A stretch of DNA of 64,000 bases. Source: Novosphingobium sediminicola (GTDB taxonomy: Bacteria; Pseudomonadota; Alphaproteobacteria; Sphingomonadales; Sphingomonadaceae). Below are positions 44,199-53,942 of this stretch, in pieces. The notes beneath the pieces were generated by a model. It was not told the DNA's origin and made no database searches. It saw nothing but the letters and a program-made list of their open reading frames with translations. Position numbers and translations under genes: made by a program. Each line of letters opens with the position of its first letter. The first letter of the stretch is position 1. Location of the stretch: assembly GCF_014196525.1 (NCBI RefSeq), contig NZ_JACIDX010000011.1, positions 62,001 to 126,000 of the forward strand, given 5' to 3'.

Positions 44199-44573
44199 CC
44201 CCAAATCGTTGAAGGCAGATGGCTGCTGTCCTGAAGTGGGATATCAGAGCCGTTGGTGCGCCGATCATCCGTCGGGCTCAGACCGATCGGGACGCCTTGT
44301 GCAGAGCAGGGTGCATGACGGCGGGCCAAAGACCGGGCGCTATTCTGCCTTCGAAATCAATCCACAAACCGGCAACCGCATCAAATCCATGAAACCATGC
44401 GCCCGGACACTGTCATTCTGCGCTCCATAAGGCTAAAGCATCAGGGCAGGTCTAGCATATTTTTAGTTGTACGGACTTTCCTGCAATTTATAGTAAAGTT
44501 TTACGGGGCGGCACATCGACCTTTATGATTGCGCAGAGATTCGCAGTCGGTCGATAATATTGGGTTTCACGGG
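44199..44573 (+). other. Gene-free stretch right of attR
   Basis: About 375 bp. A short 82-codon frame (44182-44430) has no support. The last part presumably carries the promoter of the exported protein gene at 44574; no convincing hexamers are seen. Confidence 0.5.
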
Positions 44574-45377
44574 ATGACTATCAGCACGGTTCGATTCAAA
44601 AAATTTGCACTTTCCATGGCTCTGGTGATGGGCGGCACCAGCCTGATGGCGCAGGAGGTTGATCGCAGCGGCAATCGCATGGGCATGCCCGAGGTGGCGG
44701 CAGCGCCCCGGCCGGTCGATCCCCGCGCCTCCGGCCGCTTTGTCGCCGGCAATTTTCAGCGCTGGTACGCAGCGCATGGCAAGCCCAGCATTCTGGTGTT
44801 CTGGAACCGCGAATTGGGCGAAGACAGCGTTTCGCGCTATTCATTGCAGACCAGTTCGAGCGGATCGCGGTCCGGCGACAGTCAGAATTTCTCTTATGAA
44901 ACCAACACCGAAGTCGGCGTTAAACGCCAGTCGGGCGGGCTGGCCACCGATCTGACCGGAGTGCCGATGCAAAGGGTCGAAGGCGCGTTCATGAGCGAGT
45001 TTCTGCATGCAGGCGGGCGGTTGCTGGACCGTAATGCCCTGATGCGCTCGCTCAGCACCAAGGTTTCGGCCCAGACGCGCGACGATGTGCAATATCTTGA
45101 AACGCTGGCCCTTAAACAGGGCGTGACCTATCTGGTCGAAATCGTGCCGAACGAAACTGACAATGGCACAACCGATCTGGCCATGTCGGTCAAGATCAAG
45201 CATTTGCCCAGCTCGGCCTTGGTCGCGCAATTCGTTTCGAGCGCCACGCCGCCGTCCGGACCCACAAGGTATGAGGCGCGCGGCAACCGCTATGTGGCGG
45301 TGCAGGATCAGAATATCACGCCCGAAGGCATCGGCCGCCAACTGGCCGGCGATGTGATGCGCGAACTGGCGCGCTGA
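44574..45377 (+). CDS. Exported protein of unknown function
   Basis: A 267-residue protein from ATG at 44574, with a signal peptide (VRFKKFALSMALVMGGTSLM, then AQEV). The mature part has RWYAAHGKPSILVFWNRELG and later QGVTYLVEIVPNETDNGTTD. It resembles periplasmic partners of CsgG/LpoB-like proteins by position only. It is convergent with the YcfL-like gene and ends in a shared terminator. The name is not recognised. Confidence 0.7.
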   Translation: MTISTVRFKKFALSMALVMGGTSLMAQEVDRSGNRMGMPEVAAAPRPVDPRASGRFVAGNFQRWYAAHGKPSILVFWNRELGEDSVSRYSLQTSSSGSRSGDSQNFSYETNTEVGVKRQSGGLATDLTGVPMQRVEGAFMSEFLHAGGRLLDRNALMRSLSTKVSAQTRDDVQYLETLALKQGVTYLVEIVPNETDNGTTDLAMSVKIKHLPSSALVAQFVSSATPPSGPTRYEARGNRYVAVQDQNITPEGIGRQLAGDVMRELAR

Positions 45378-45380
45378 CGC

Positions 45381-45420
45381 AAAAAGGGGAGCGGGCGCAT
45401 CGGCTCCCGCTCCCCTTTTT
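45381..45420. terminator. Bidirectional terminator
   Basis: Perfect 15-bp stem, AAAAAGGGGAGCGGG (45381-45395) with CCCGCTCCCCTTTTT (45406-45420), and a 10-nt loop. It has T-runs on both strands and lies between two convergent genes. Confidence 0.9.
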
Positions 45421-45435
45421 CATTGAGCCAGTCGA

Positions 45436-45885
45436 TCAGCGAGCCTGACGGATCTCGACATAATACTGGCGCGAGGTCATGTTGGTCGAAACGGTCTTGT
45501 ACACGGTCACACCCTGCGGCGGCAGGTTGACCCGGCTCCACGACTGCGCCGCATCGCTGGGCGCGCCCGAGGCGTCATACCAACTCGAACGAACCTCCAG
45601 CATCAACGGCACATCGACCTTGTTGCGGATTTCGACTGAAAGGCGCGAAAAACCTGTTTCCGAGGGCGAGACAGTGACATTCTCAATGTCCAGCGCGGAC
45701 GCCACCTTGGTGCCCGAACGGTTCTTGTAATGGGCCAGCGTGGGATCGACCACCCGCACCGAATTGAGCGCGGGACGGATCTGATTCTGATTATCGATGC
45801 GGACGCCGCCTTCGGTGCCTTCGTTGCAACCCGAAAGCGTCGCCATCAGGGCCAAAGCCAGCCCGCCCTTCACAAACATTTTCAT
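45436..45885 (-). CDS. YcfL-like lipoprotein (DUF1425)
   Basis: A 149-residue lipoprotein with lipobox LMATLSGCNEG. The mature part is a single beta domain: LSVEIRNKVDVPLMLEVRSS, then WYDASGAP and LPPQGVTVYKTVSTNMTSRQ, as in YcfL proteins. These lie next to lpoB in enterobacteria, where LpoB activates PBP1b; the same pairing is present here. It is the last gene of the leftward cluster. Confidence 0.82.
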   Translation of the reverse strand: MKMFVKGGLALALMATLSGCNEGTEGGVRIDNQNQIRPALNSVRVVDPTLAHYKNRSGTKVASALDIENVTVSPSETGFSRLSVEIRNKVDVPLMLEVRSSWYDASGAPSDAAQSWSRVNLPPQGVTVYKTVSTNMTSRQYYVEIRQAR

Positions 45886-45929
45886 CGGCCTTGCTCCTAG
45901 TTTAACCCATTGCTTTATTGTGTAAAACC

Positions 45930-47171
45930 CTATCGGGAACGCACCAGCGCCATTTTGCCGTTCTTGCCCGAAGGTTCGAGAGCGAGTTCCTTTTCCACGC
46001 CCGCCGGTGTGCCGTCAGGATTGCGGAATTGCGCCACCAGTTTGGCCCCGGCGGCCTTTTTCGAATTAAGCGTCAGAATATGGATGCCATCAGGCAGCGA
46101 GCTCCACGTGCGCGTATCGGCCGTGGGCTTGGCATTGGCCGCGATCAGCGCGATCACGCCGCCCACCGCCCCCATGCCCACGCCGACATCGCCCGCTATC
46201 CGCCCAACGCTGGAATCATGCAGGATCGTGTTGCTCTGCGCCACGCTGCTGACCGTCAGCGCGATATCCGCCCCCTTCAACAGCGTCGAGCCGACAGCAT
46301 TGCTGGTGTTGACGAATTCGACCTTGCCGTTGAGGATCTTGTCAATCTGGCGCGCGCCGCGTGTGTTGGCCTGCCAATAGACGTCCTCCATCGGATAGAA
46401 GGGCGCTTCGCCCCCCGCGCCCATCAGCACCGCGCTGCTTTCGGTAAAACCCTTGCCCCGCTTGTAAACAAAATAGGCATGGGCCGCGCCATCGCCCAGC
46501 TTGCGCGGGGCCGATCCGGTTTCGGCAATGATCAGCGTATCGTCATCCTTGCCGATGCCGGGGAAGCCCGAACGCAGCTTGGCCAGTCGCTCCAGCGTTT
46601 CATCGCGCAACGCATAATCGTGGTTGAGATGCGATGCCCATGCCTCAAGAAACAGCATGATGGCGAAATCGCACTGAAACTGTTCTTCCTCGGCAAAGGC
46701 GTCCTGCATCTGCCCCTGACGGAAGGCGGCGCGCGCATTTTCATAATCGCCCGCGCGCAGATACAGCAGGCCGCGGTAGTAATAGACCATGACCCGTTCG
46801 TAGGGCTCGCCCTTGAACGGTTTCACCGATTCCGAATACCACAGGCTGCGCGCCTTTTGGGCCGCCGCATTGTTGTTATAGACCGATTCAATGCGCAAAA
46901 TCGCATCGTCGAGCATAACCCGCGAACGGTCGATGTCGCCCTGCCAGAAAGACCGGGCGCCCACCTCCATCTCGTTGAGCACGCGGTTGCGCTCGCCCTC
47001 TTTGTCGATGCGCGCTTCATACATCTCGGCATTGCCCGAGGGCGGGACAACGCCCAGCCCCTGAGCCGCAGCAAACGAGGGAGCCAGCAGCAGCAAGGCC
47101 CCTGCTCCCATCGCTTTTTTCAGGCCGAGATGTCGTCCGCTCCGCCGATCAGCGGTAAACGACACCACCAT
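45930..47171 (-). CDS. COG3014-like tetratricopeptide protein
   Basis: A 413-residue exported protein; ATG at 47169-47171 overlaps the lpoB-like gene by 23 bases. The leader AGALLLLAPSFAAAQ looks like a signal peptide behind a long basic region. TPR-like helices follow (YYRGLLYLRAGDYENARAAF around residues 135-160). The C terminus is beta-rich with a glycine-rich hydrophobic stretch (DVGVGMGAVGGVIALIAA). COG3014 proteins are often encoded with LpoB and YcfL. Function is unknown; a cell-envelope role is inferred. Confidence 0.72.
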   Translation of the reverse strand: MVVSFTADRRSGRHLGLKKAMGAGALLLLAPSFAAAQGLGVVPPSGNAEMYEARIDKEGERNRVLNEMEVGARSFWQGDIDRSRVMLDDAILRIESVYNNNAAAQKARSLWYSESVKPFKGEPYERVMVYYYRGLLYLRAGDYENARAAFRQGQMQDAFAEEEQFQCDFAIMLFLEAWASHLNHDYALRDETLERLAKLRSGFPGIGKDDDTLIIAETGSAPRKLGDGAAHAYFVYKRGKGFTESSAVLMGAGGEAPFYPMEDVYWQANTRGARQIDKILNGKVEFVNTSNAVGSTLLKGADIALTVSSVAQSNTILHDSSVGRIAGDVGVGMGAVGGVIALIAANAKPTADTRTWSSLPDGIHILTLNSKKAAGAKLVAQFRNPDGTPAGVEKELALEPSGKNGKMALVRSR

Positions 47172-47793
47172 CGCCAGCCTCTTTCTTGAATTCGAAAATA
47201 TTCGACCAGATGATGTTCGAATATTCCATATCCACCATGCGGAACATGATCTGGGTATAGCGCGAACGCTGCCCATTGGCGGTGTTGACCGCATCGCGCG
47301 TGCTGATGCGCCCGGTCAGGGCATAGTCGACACCGGCCACGGCGGCGGTCTGCCCCGTGGTGCCCTTGTCGACCAGCCCCTTGCGCTTCATGTCGCGCTC
47401 GGCCTGGATGTCTTCCAGATCCTCGCGGCTGATGAACATCACCCGGCCCTGCGCCGCCCGGTTCAGACCGACAAGGATCCGATCGGTGATCAGCGCCTTG
47501 TCGATGATTTCCGAACTCTGGTTCTTGAAGCTGCTCGGATCGACCAGTACGCGCGGCGGTGTCTTGGCGTTGAGCAGCGCGGGAACCGTCAGCAGGTCGC
47601 GCACCATCTGGTCGGCCATCGCGATGATGTCCTGCGATTCGGTGCCCACGCCCCGCACATCGCCCGAGGAATCGGTGGGGCGATAGACACTTGCCGGCGG
47701 CTTGGGCGCGGCCAGCGCCACGCCCGGCACGGACAGCAGACCGCAGGACAGGGCGAAAGTCGCGATACGACCAGATTTTGTGATTGCCATCAT
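47149..47793 (-). CDS. LpoB-like penicillin-binding protein activator
   Basis: A 214-residue exported protein. The signal IATFALSCGLLSVPGVALAA has no lipobox cysteine at the end, so it may be periplasmic and not lipidated. The core has VRGVGTESQDIIAMADQMVR, RVLVDPSSFKNQSSEIIDKA and LFISRED-like FISREDLEDI, then ALTGRISTRDAVN, as in the CsgG/LpoB family. LpoB stimulates PBP1b in enterobacteria; here this is by analogy. Confidence 0.8.
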   Translation of the reverse strand: MMAITKSGRIATFALSCGLLSVPGVALAAPKPPASVYRPTDSSGDVRGVGTESQDIIAMADQMVRDLLTVPALLNAKTPPRVLVDPSSFKNQSSEIIDKALITDRILVGLNRAAQGRVMFISREDLEDIQAERDMKRKGLVDKGTTGQTAAVAGVDYALTGRISTRDAVNTANGQRSRYTQIMFRMVDMEYSNIIWSNIFEFKKEAGDGGVVYR

Positions 47794-47813
47794 GATGCTC
47801 CGATTATTCCCGA

Positions 47814-48374
47814 TTACTTCTTCTGGGCGTGCTGAAGCGCGCTCTGGTAACGGTCCTTCAGCTCGGGGTAAATCGAATAGGTCGCATCGAGGATCTTGTT
47901 ATACTCGGCGTGAGTCGAATATTTGGCATAGACAAAGACCAGCATCGCATCGCCATTGTCAAACGACAGGTCCGAGCTGCTCTTGAGAAAAGCTTCGCCG
48001 CCGATCGACTTGAGCGCGATGGCGCGACCGGCCGAATTGCCCAGCGATTTGCCCAAAAAGCCGCCGACAAAAGGCACCTGGCTGAGCGCCTGCTGGCCCG
48101 CATACTGGCCTGCCGCGCTGCCGATGGCGCCGCCCGCGCCCACCTTCATCGCCTTCGTCACCCATTCCGCCGTCACCCCGTCCGAGGTGAAGGGCGACAT
48201 ATACTTGCCCGAATTGCCATCAATCGGCGAAGGCGCGACAAGCGTGTCGGCAGCGGGCAGCTTGGGCGCGCCAAGCGAACCGAGCAGACCGGCCTGGGCC
48301 GGCTGCGAGGCGACGGTGAGCGAACCGGCAACAGCCAGCCCGGCAATAGCAAATGCCTTGAGAATAATACGCAT
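47814..48374 (-). CDS. Exported protein with glycine-zipper stretch
   Basis: A 186-residue protein with a clear signal peptide (ILKAFAIAGLAVAGSLTVAS, ending QPAQAG). A glycine-rich segment VGAGGAIGSAAGQYAGQQAL suggests membrane association. The rest is helical and ends in a Lys-rich tail. It heads the leftward lpoB-COG3014-ycfL cluster, so a cell-envelope function is likely. Not recognised by name. Confidence 0.7.
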   Translation of the reverse strand: MRIILKAFAIAGLAVAGSLTVASQPAQAGLLGSLGAPKLPAADTLVAPSPIDGNSGKYMSPFTSDGVTAEWVTKAMKVGAGGAIGSAAGQYAGQQALSQVPFVGGFLGKSLGNSAGRAIALKSIGGEAFLKSSSDLSFDNGDAMLVFVYAKYSTHAEYNKILDATYSIYPELKDRYQSALQHAQKK

Positions 48375-48929
48375 GGAACCCCCTTAACCATTCGAAGGCG
48401 CATATTCGGCGCCGCACATGCCCCCGTGCGGTGGATCGCAGATATGACCTTGGCGTTCAGCTAAGGATAATTCTTGACCGCGTCTAGGTAAAATAGATGT
48501 ATAACCGTATAGTTTATCCACGAAAGCGGCGCGAATTTCGTCACACAACGGCACATAGAAAAATAACTTGTTTATTTACATGAATTTACCAATGCACTTT
48601 ATCAATCACCCAAAGATAACCACAAGCGCTGATTTCCGTCATCCTTATACATCTAAACCAAATGGCCAATTGCCCAATTCGGATATCAGTCAATCCAACC
48701 AAAATCCGGCGACCGTAAAAGTATCCCAATAGGTCTGATCTTGCCGTCATTGCGAAAATCATGAAAACATTCACGATTCCTTTACAGACAAACGCGCCGA
48801 AAGCATGGGCGGGCAAGCAACGCGCCCGCACCGCAGACATGGAAAGGGGCGCCCTTCCCATCGGAAAAGCGCCCCTTTCGGCCAATGGCCCCCGCCCCAC
48901 CCCAGTGTGACGGCGAAGGACCAAACCGC
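48375..48929. other. AT-rich intergenic stretch with one palindrome
   Basis: About 555 bp with no gene. Bases 48470-48790 are clearly AT-rich relative to the flanks. At 48842-48879 arms GAAAGGGGCGC and GCGCCCCTTTC form a hairpin after the end of the sugar dehydrogenase gene, a probable terminator on the minus strand. The left part should contain the promoter of the 48374 gene. Confidence 0.6.
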
Positions 48930-49850
48930 TTATTCGATAAACGGCTCCACCGCGCGCATGTGGCCGCGCAGGAAAGCGTCCGCCACATGGCGCAGCGGGG
49001 CAATATCAACATCGCTCTGCCCCCCGGCGACCAGCGCGGCAAAACGGGCATAGAGTTCGGGATATTCCCTGTCCTCATCCTCGCGGACGCCTTCGGGCAG
49101 GGTCAGCACCGATCCGCCCTTGGCCAGCTTCAACTCGCCATCGTCGGTCTGGATGATGATGTCCCAGCTCTGCGGACCGGTCTGGCGGAAATCCAGATCC
49201 ATGTGGATCGGCGTGCCCGCGCTGTCGGTAAAGCTCAGATCGGCCGCAATCGGCGCCTGACAGTTCGAGGGCATCTCCAGCGTGGCCTCGGTCAGAAAGA
49301 AAGGACGCGGCAGGATATGCGTGGCGATGGAGAGAGCATTGATGCCCGGATCGAACACGCCCAATCCGCCCGCCTGCCAGATCCACGCCTGCCCCGGATG
49401 CCAGACGCGGACATCCTCGCGCCAGATGATCCGAACGTCGCGAATGCTGCGCCCGGCCAGCCATGCCCGCGCGGGTTCCACCCCAGCGGCATAGCGCGAA
49501 TGCCATGAGGCAAACAGCGTCACCCCCGCCTCATCGGCCATGGCACGCAAGGATTCCACCTCGGCCAAAGTCGCGCCGGGCGGCTTTTCGAGGAACACAT
49601 GCAGCTTGTGCTGCAAAGCCTTGACCGCCAAGCCGTATCGCACCTGCGGCGGGGTGCAGAGGGCCACCGCATCGACCGTAATGCCCGATGCCAACAGATC
49701 ATCCAGATCGGCAAACCACGGCACCGACAATTCCGGGTCATGGCGGCTGACCGTAGCGACCAGTTCATAGGCCGGATTGGCGGCAATGGCGGGCAAATGC
49801 TGATCGCGGGCGATCTTGCCCACGCCGATGACGGCGATGCGGATGGCCAT
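48930..49850 (-). CDS. Gfo/Idh/MocA sugar 1-dehydrogenase (L-arabinose/D-galactose type)
   Basis: A 306-residue NAD(P)-dependent oxidoreductase. The dinucleotide loop is RIAVIGVGKIARDQHLPAIA, and the catalytic E-K-P lies in HVFLEKPPGATLAE. HILPRPFFL and VFDPGINALSIATH are typical of L-arabinose/D-galactose 1-dehydrogenases. It would oxidise the pentose to its lactone, the first step of the route whose later enzymes are encoded upstream. Substrate choice between arabinose and galactose cannot be decided from sequence alone. It starts three bases after the AraD1-like gene. Confidence 0.86.
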   Translation of the reverse strand: MAIRIAVIGVGKIARDQHLPAIAANPAYELVATVSRHDPELSVPWFADLDDLLASGITVDAVALCTPPQVRYGLAVKALQHKLHVFLEKPPGATLAEVESLRAMADEAGVTLFASWHSRYAAGVEPARAWLAGRSIRDVRIIWREDVRVWHPGQAWIWQAGGLGVFDPGINALSIATHILPRPFFLTEATLEMPSNCQAPIAADLSFTDSAGTPIHMDLDFRQTGPQSWDIIIQTDDGELKLAKGGSVLTLPEGVREDEDREYPELYARFAALVAGGQSDVDIAPLRHVADAFLRGHMRAVEPFIE

Positions 49851-49853
49851 GGC

Positions 49854-50846
49854 TCAGAGCACCTTTACCGAGACAGTTTCCGCCGCCGCGATGGCAAGGC
49901 GGTTGCGCAGCGGCAAGGTAAAGGGCGCAGCGCTGATTTCAAACTCGTCGCCGGGGTTGGTGCGCACTTCGTCCGAGAAGGACAGCGTGGCTGTGCCGAA
50001 GAAATGCACATGCACATCGCCCGCGCGGCGGAACAGGCCATATTTGAAATGGTGCTGCTCCAAATTGCCGATGCTGTGCGACATATTCGCCTCGCCCGAC
50101 AGGAAGGGCTTTTCCCAAAGCACTTCGCCATCGCGCAGGATGCGGCTGGTCCCGCGAATGTCCTCCGGCACTTCGCCGATCAGCAATTCCGCGCCAAGCG
50201 CCGCCACGCGCAGCTTGGAATGGGCCAGCCACAGGTAATTGTGGCGCTCGGTCACATGGTCGGAAAATTCATTGGCCAGCGCGAGGCCAAGGCGAAAGGG
50301 CGTGCCATCCAGGCCGACGATATAAACGCCCGCCAGTTCAGGCTCCTCGCCGCCATCCTGCGCAAAGGCGGGGCTGAGCAGGTCATCACCGGGGCCGACA
50401 AGCTGCGAACCATCGCCCTTGTAGAACCATTCGGGCTGCTGGCCGGTCTGGCCCGCCTCGGGCTTGCCGCCCTCGACGCCCTCAAGGAACATGCGCATCG
50501 AATCGGTCAGCTTTTCGCCCGCGGCAGCGGCGGCATGCATCTTGTTGCGGCCTTCCGCCGAACCCAGATGCGTAAGGCCCGTGCCGGTCATCCACAGATG
50601 CGCCGGGTCTTCATGGTCGATCGGGGCCAGCAGGCGACCGGCAGCCAGTTCGGCGGCAATATCCACCGCCGCGCCCTTACCGGCGGCCTCAGCCGCCGCC
50701 GCCAGCGAATGCCCCGCGGCAATCGCACGCTGCGCCAGTTCGCGGGTGGAGGCCACGCCGTTCAGGAACCATGCCTGATCCCCATCGGCCAGAATAACGG
50801 AACGCGCGCCATCTTCGGCGCGATGTTGCAAAAGGCGCTGGGCCAT
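49854..50846 (-). CDS. AraD1/GguC-like FAH-superfamily dehydratase
   Basis: A 330-residue protein from ATG at 50844-50846, with AGGAG eight bases upstream. LWMTGTGLTHLGSAEGRNKM and EPELAGVYIVGLDGTPFRLG are segments of the GguC/AraD1 group of the fumarylacetoacetate hydrolase superfamily. NEFSDHVTERHNYLWLAHSK follows with metal-ligand candidates. Members next to sugar-acid dehydratases are thought to dehydrate 2-keto-3-deoxy-pentonate to 2-oxoglutarate semialdehyde, which the next gene's product would oxidise. The role is inferred from family and neighbours. Confidence 0.82.
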   Translation of the reverse strand: MAQRLLQHRAEDGARSVILADGDQAWFLNGVASTRELAQRAIAAGHSLAAAAEAAGKGAAVDIAAELAAGRLLAPIDHEDPAHLWMTGTGLTHLGSAEGRNKMHAAAAAGEKLTDSMRMFLEGVEGGKPEAGQTGQQPEWFYKGDGSQLVGPGDDLLSPAFAQDGGEEPELAGVYIVGLDGTPFRLGLALANEFSDHVTERHNYLWLAHSKLRVAALGAELLIGEVPEDIRGTSRILRDGEVLWEKPFLSGEANMSHSIGNLEQHHFKYGLFRRAGDVHVHFFGTATLSFSDEVRTNPGDEFEISAAPFTLPLRNRLAIAAAETVSVKVL

Positions 50847-50897
50847 CGTCAAAACTCCTTGCCCCGCCGGGATGCTCCGGCGGGGTGAATGCCAAAA

Positions 50898-52424
50898 TCA
50901 GAGTGTCAGCACGCCATCGATCAGACGCGGCGCGCCATCGCCGCGCGCATCATCGCGCAATTCGGCGGGCAGCAGCGCAGGCGCGATGTTCTGATAGCTG
51001 ACCGGGCGCAGGAAACGGTCAATGGCCATGCTGCCCACCGAGGTCGTGCGCGGATCGCTGGTGGCCGGGAAAGGCCCGCCGTGGACCATCGCATGGCACA
51101 CTTCGACGCCCGTGGGCCAGCCATTGGCGAGAATGCGGCCCACCTTGCGCTCCAGCACCGGCAGGACGGTGGCGGCCAGATCAGCGTCGGCCTCGTCCAT
51201 ATGCAGCGTGGCGGTCAATTGCCCTTCCAGCCCCTTCAGAACCGCCGTCAGTTCCGCCGCATCGGCGCAGCGCACGAGGATCGAGGACGCGCCAAACACC
51301 TCATGCGCCAGCGCCGGATTGGCAAGGAAAGCCGCAGCCGTGGTCTGGAACAAGATCGCGCCGCAAGCGGTGCCTTCGCCCGGTTCGCCCGCCGCCAGTT
51401 GTTCCACGCCATCTGCGCCTGCCAGAGCGGCGGTGCCGCTGCGATAGGCATTGCCGATGCCCGTGGTCAGCATGGTCTGCGCGGGGGCCTGCGCCACGGC
51501 GCCGGTGGCGGCGGCGACGAATGCGTCCAGCCCCTCGCCCTCAATCGCCAGCAGCAGGCCGGGATTGGTGCAGAACTGGCCCGCGCCCATGGTCAGCGAA
51601 CCGACAAAAGCGGTGCCCAGCGCCGCGCCGCGAGCCTTCAAGGCTTCGGGCATCAGCAGGACGGGGTTGATGCTGCTCATTTCGGCATAGACCGGGATCG
51701 GCACGGGGCGCGAGGCAGCCAGATTGGCCAGCGCCAGACCGCCAGCGCGCGAACCGGTAAAGCCCACCGCCGCAATGCGCGGATCGGTGACCAAGGCCGC
51801 GCCCAGTTCGTTCGACGGGCCGACCAGATGGCCGAACACGCCCGCAGGCAAGCCGCAGGCCGCAACCGCCTTGGCAATGGCCGAGGCGACCAGAGCGCCA
51901 GTTTCGGGATGCGCCGGATGGCCCTTGACCACCACCGGGCAACCGGCAGCCAGCGCCGAGGCCGTGTCGCCGCCAGCGGTCGAGAAAGCGAGCGGGAAGT
52001 TGGAGGCGCCAAACACCGCCACCGGCCCCACCGGGATCATGCGCAGGCGCAGATCGGGGCGCGGCAAAGGAGCGCGATCAGGCAGAGCGGGATCAATGCG
52101 CAATTGCTGCCATGCACCGGCGCGCACCACGCCCGCGAACAGGCGAAGCTGACCCATCGTACGACCGCGTTCGCCCTCAAGGCGGGCGCGAGGCAGACCG
52201 CTCTCGCGCATCGCCGCCACGATCAGATCGTCGCCAAGGGCAAGGATTTCATCGGCGATGGTTTCGAGGAAGGCGGCGCGCGCCTCGCGGGTGGTGGCGC
52301 GATAGGCGTCAAACGCAGCATCGGCGGCGGCGCATGCCGCCTCGACCTGCGCCAGACCATCGACCGTATAGGCCGGACCCGATGCCTGCCCGGTGGCGGC
52401 ATCAATCGAACGAAATTCAGTCAT
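50898..52424 (-). CDS. 2-Oxoglutarate semialdehyde (2,5-dioxovalerate) dehydrogenase
   Basis: NADP-type aldehyde dehydrogenase of 508 residues from ATG at 52422-52424 (GGAG six bases upstream). The catalytic cysteine is in [18 protein letters not shown], the glutamate in [16 protein letters not shown], and [20 protein letters not shown] is the cofactor loop. [20 protein letters not shown] marks the subfamily. It would convert 2-oxoglutarate semialdehyde to 2-oxoglutarate, the last step of oxidative pentose use. It is the first enzyme gene of the leftward set after fucP. Confidence 0.9.
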   Translation of the reverse strand: MTEFRSIDAATGQASGPAYTVDGLAQVEAACAAADAAFDAYRATTREARAAFLETIADEILALGDDLIVAAMRESGLPRARLEGERGRTMGQLRLFAGVVRAGAWQQLRIDPALPDRAPLPRPDLRLRMIPVGPVAVFGASNFPLAFSTAGGDTASALAAGCPVVVKGHPAHPETGALVASAIAKAVAACGLPAGVFGHLVGPSNELGAALVTDPRIAAVGFTGSRAGGLALANLAASRPVPIPVYAEMSSINPVLLMPEALKARGAALGTAFVGSLTMGAGQFCTNPGLLLAIEGEGLDAFVAAATGAVAQAPAQTMLTTGIGNAYRSGTAALAGADGVEQLAAGEPGEGTACGAILFQTTAAAFLANPALAHEVFGASSILVRCADAAELTAVLKGLEGQLTATLHMDEADADLAATVLPVLERKVGRILANGWPTGVEVCHAMVHGGPFPATSDPRTTSVGSMAIDRFLRPVSYQNIAPALLPAELRDDARGDGAPRLIDGVLTL

Positions 52425-52480
52425 CGAAAACTCCACATTGCACTCCCGACCACTCGCTGATGCGTTTAGTCAGAGTAAAA

Positions 52481-53815
52481 TCATTCCACCTCTAAATCAG
52501 GCAGGGCATGGGTGGGGCGCGAACCCCAGACCGCGTAGAACAGGGTGTAAAGCTCGCAAACGGCGGTCAGGATGAAGGAGGTCTGCAGCCCGTAACGGTC
52601 GGCCAGCCAGCCCTGCACCGCCACCAGCGCCCCGCCCGCAATCGCCATGATCAGCAGGCCCGAACCTTCCTCGGTCAGCGGGCCAAGGCCACGAATGCCG
52701 AGGGTAAAGATCGTGGGAAACATGATTGAATGGAACAGGCCGACCAGGATCAGCGACCACATCGCCACCGGACCGGAGGACACAACCGTGATGCTCATCA
52801 CCACAAAGGCGCCGATCGAGAATACCGCCAGCACGATCCCGGCATCGACCTTCTGCATGATGGCCGAACCGATGAACCGGCCCACCATCATCCCGCCCCA
52901 CAACAGCGTGAGATAGCGCCCGGCCTGTTCGGTGGTCATGCCGCCGATGTCGGGGCGGCTGATGAAATTGATGAAGAGATTGCCGACCCCGATTTCCGCG
53001 ATCAGATAAATAAAGATCGCCGGAACCCCCAGCACCAGATTGCGATGCTGCCACAGGGGATGATTCCAGAAACGGCTCCAGAGCGAACCTTCGGCGGTCG
53101 CTTCCTTGACCCGGCGATTGGCAGCGCCGATGGCGGGCAAGGGAAAGCGCGCGATCACAATCGCCAGCACCGTCAGCACCACCGCGACAATGCCATAGGG
53201 CAGGATCACCGAATGCGCGTCGGCCAGACGTTCAGCCTGTGTCAGCACCGTGCCCGCCGCCGCCGTGCCGCCCTTGGACCGGCCAAGGATCAGCCATGCG
53301 CCAAACATCGGCGCCAGCATCGTGCCTGCCGAATTCATCGCCTGCACCAGATTGAGGCGCGAGGAGGCGGTTTCAGCAGGACCGATCACCGCGACATAGG
53401 GATTGGCCGCGACCTGAAGCAGGGTGATCCCGCTGGCGATCACGAAAAGCATGGCCAGCGTGATGCCATAGGAAGGGATCGAGGCCGCCACCATCATGCC
53501 GACCGCCCCGCCCGCCATGATCAGCAGACCCGTGACCAGCGATTTCTGATAGCCGATCCGCTCGATCAGCATGGCGGCGGGGATCGAGGCGAAGAAATAG
53601 GCGATGAACCAGACCGATTCGATCAGCGCCGCCTGAAAATAGCTCAGCTCAAACACGCTGCGCAGATGGGGCAGCAGCGTGCCGTTGATGACCGTGATAA
53701 AGCCCCACATGAAAAACAGCGTGGCCAGCAGCGACAGCGCGCGACCATAATGGCCATGACTATGGGACACATCCGTCGCGGCGAAACTCGCACTCGAACC
53801 TACAGGGGGGGCCAT
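52481..53815 (-). CDS. fucP: FucP/GluP-like sugar:H+ symporter (MFS)
   Basis: A 444-residue transporter with 12 hydrophobic segments. LATLFFMWGFITVINGTLLP in helix I and LLQVAANPYVAVIGP in helix IV are FucP-family signatures, with NLVQAMNSAGTMLAPMFG after them. A His-rich stretch (SHSHGHYGR) precedes the first helix. It should import galactose, fucose, glucose or arabinose released outside. It diverges from the mutarotase gene across 127 bp. Confidence 0.9.
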   Translation of the reverse strand: MAPPVGSSASFAATDVSHSHGHYGRALSLLATLFFMWGFITVINGTLLPHLRSVFELSYFQAALIESVWFIAYFFASIPAAMLIERIGYQKSLVTGLLIMAGGAVGMMVAASIPSYGITLAMLFVIASGITLLQVAANPYVAVIGPAETASSRLNLVQAMNSAGTMLAPMFGAWLILGRSKGGTAAAGTVLTQAERLADAHSVILPYGIVAVVLTVLAIVIARFPLPAIGAANRRVKEATAEGSLWSRFWNHPLWQHRNLVLGVPAIFIYLIAEIGVGNLFINFISRPDIGGMTTEQAGRYLTLLWGGMMVGRFIGSAIMQKVDAGIVLAVFSIGAFVVMSITVVSSGPVAMWSLILVGLFHSIMFPTIFTLGIRGLGPLTEEGSGLLIMAIAGGALVAVQGWLADRYGLQTSFILTAVCELYTLFYAVWGSRPTHALPDLEVE

Positions 53816-53942
53816 CTCGATCCTCTCAAAAGCCGGCCGCTTGCCTTTTGCACGGCATAGCAGCTTGCGCTCATCATATTTGTCGGACTATAGAGAGCGC
53901 GCGGCCGCGTCAATGGCCCAAGATTGCCGGGAGAGGAAAGGC

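Noticed and set aside
44182..44430. 82-codon frame next to attR
   Set aside because: Starts within the att-like core, without ribosome site or conserved-looking segments.
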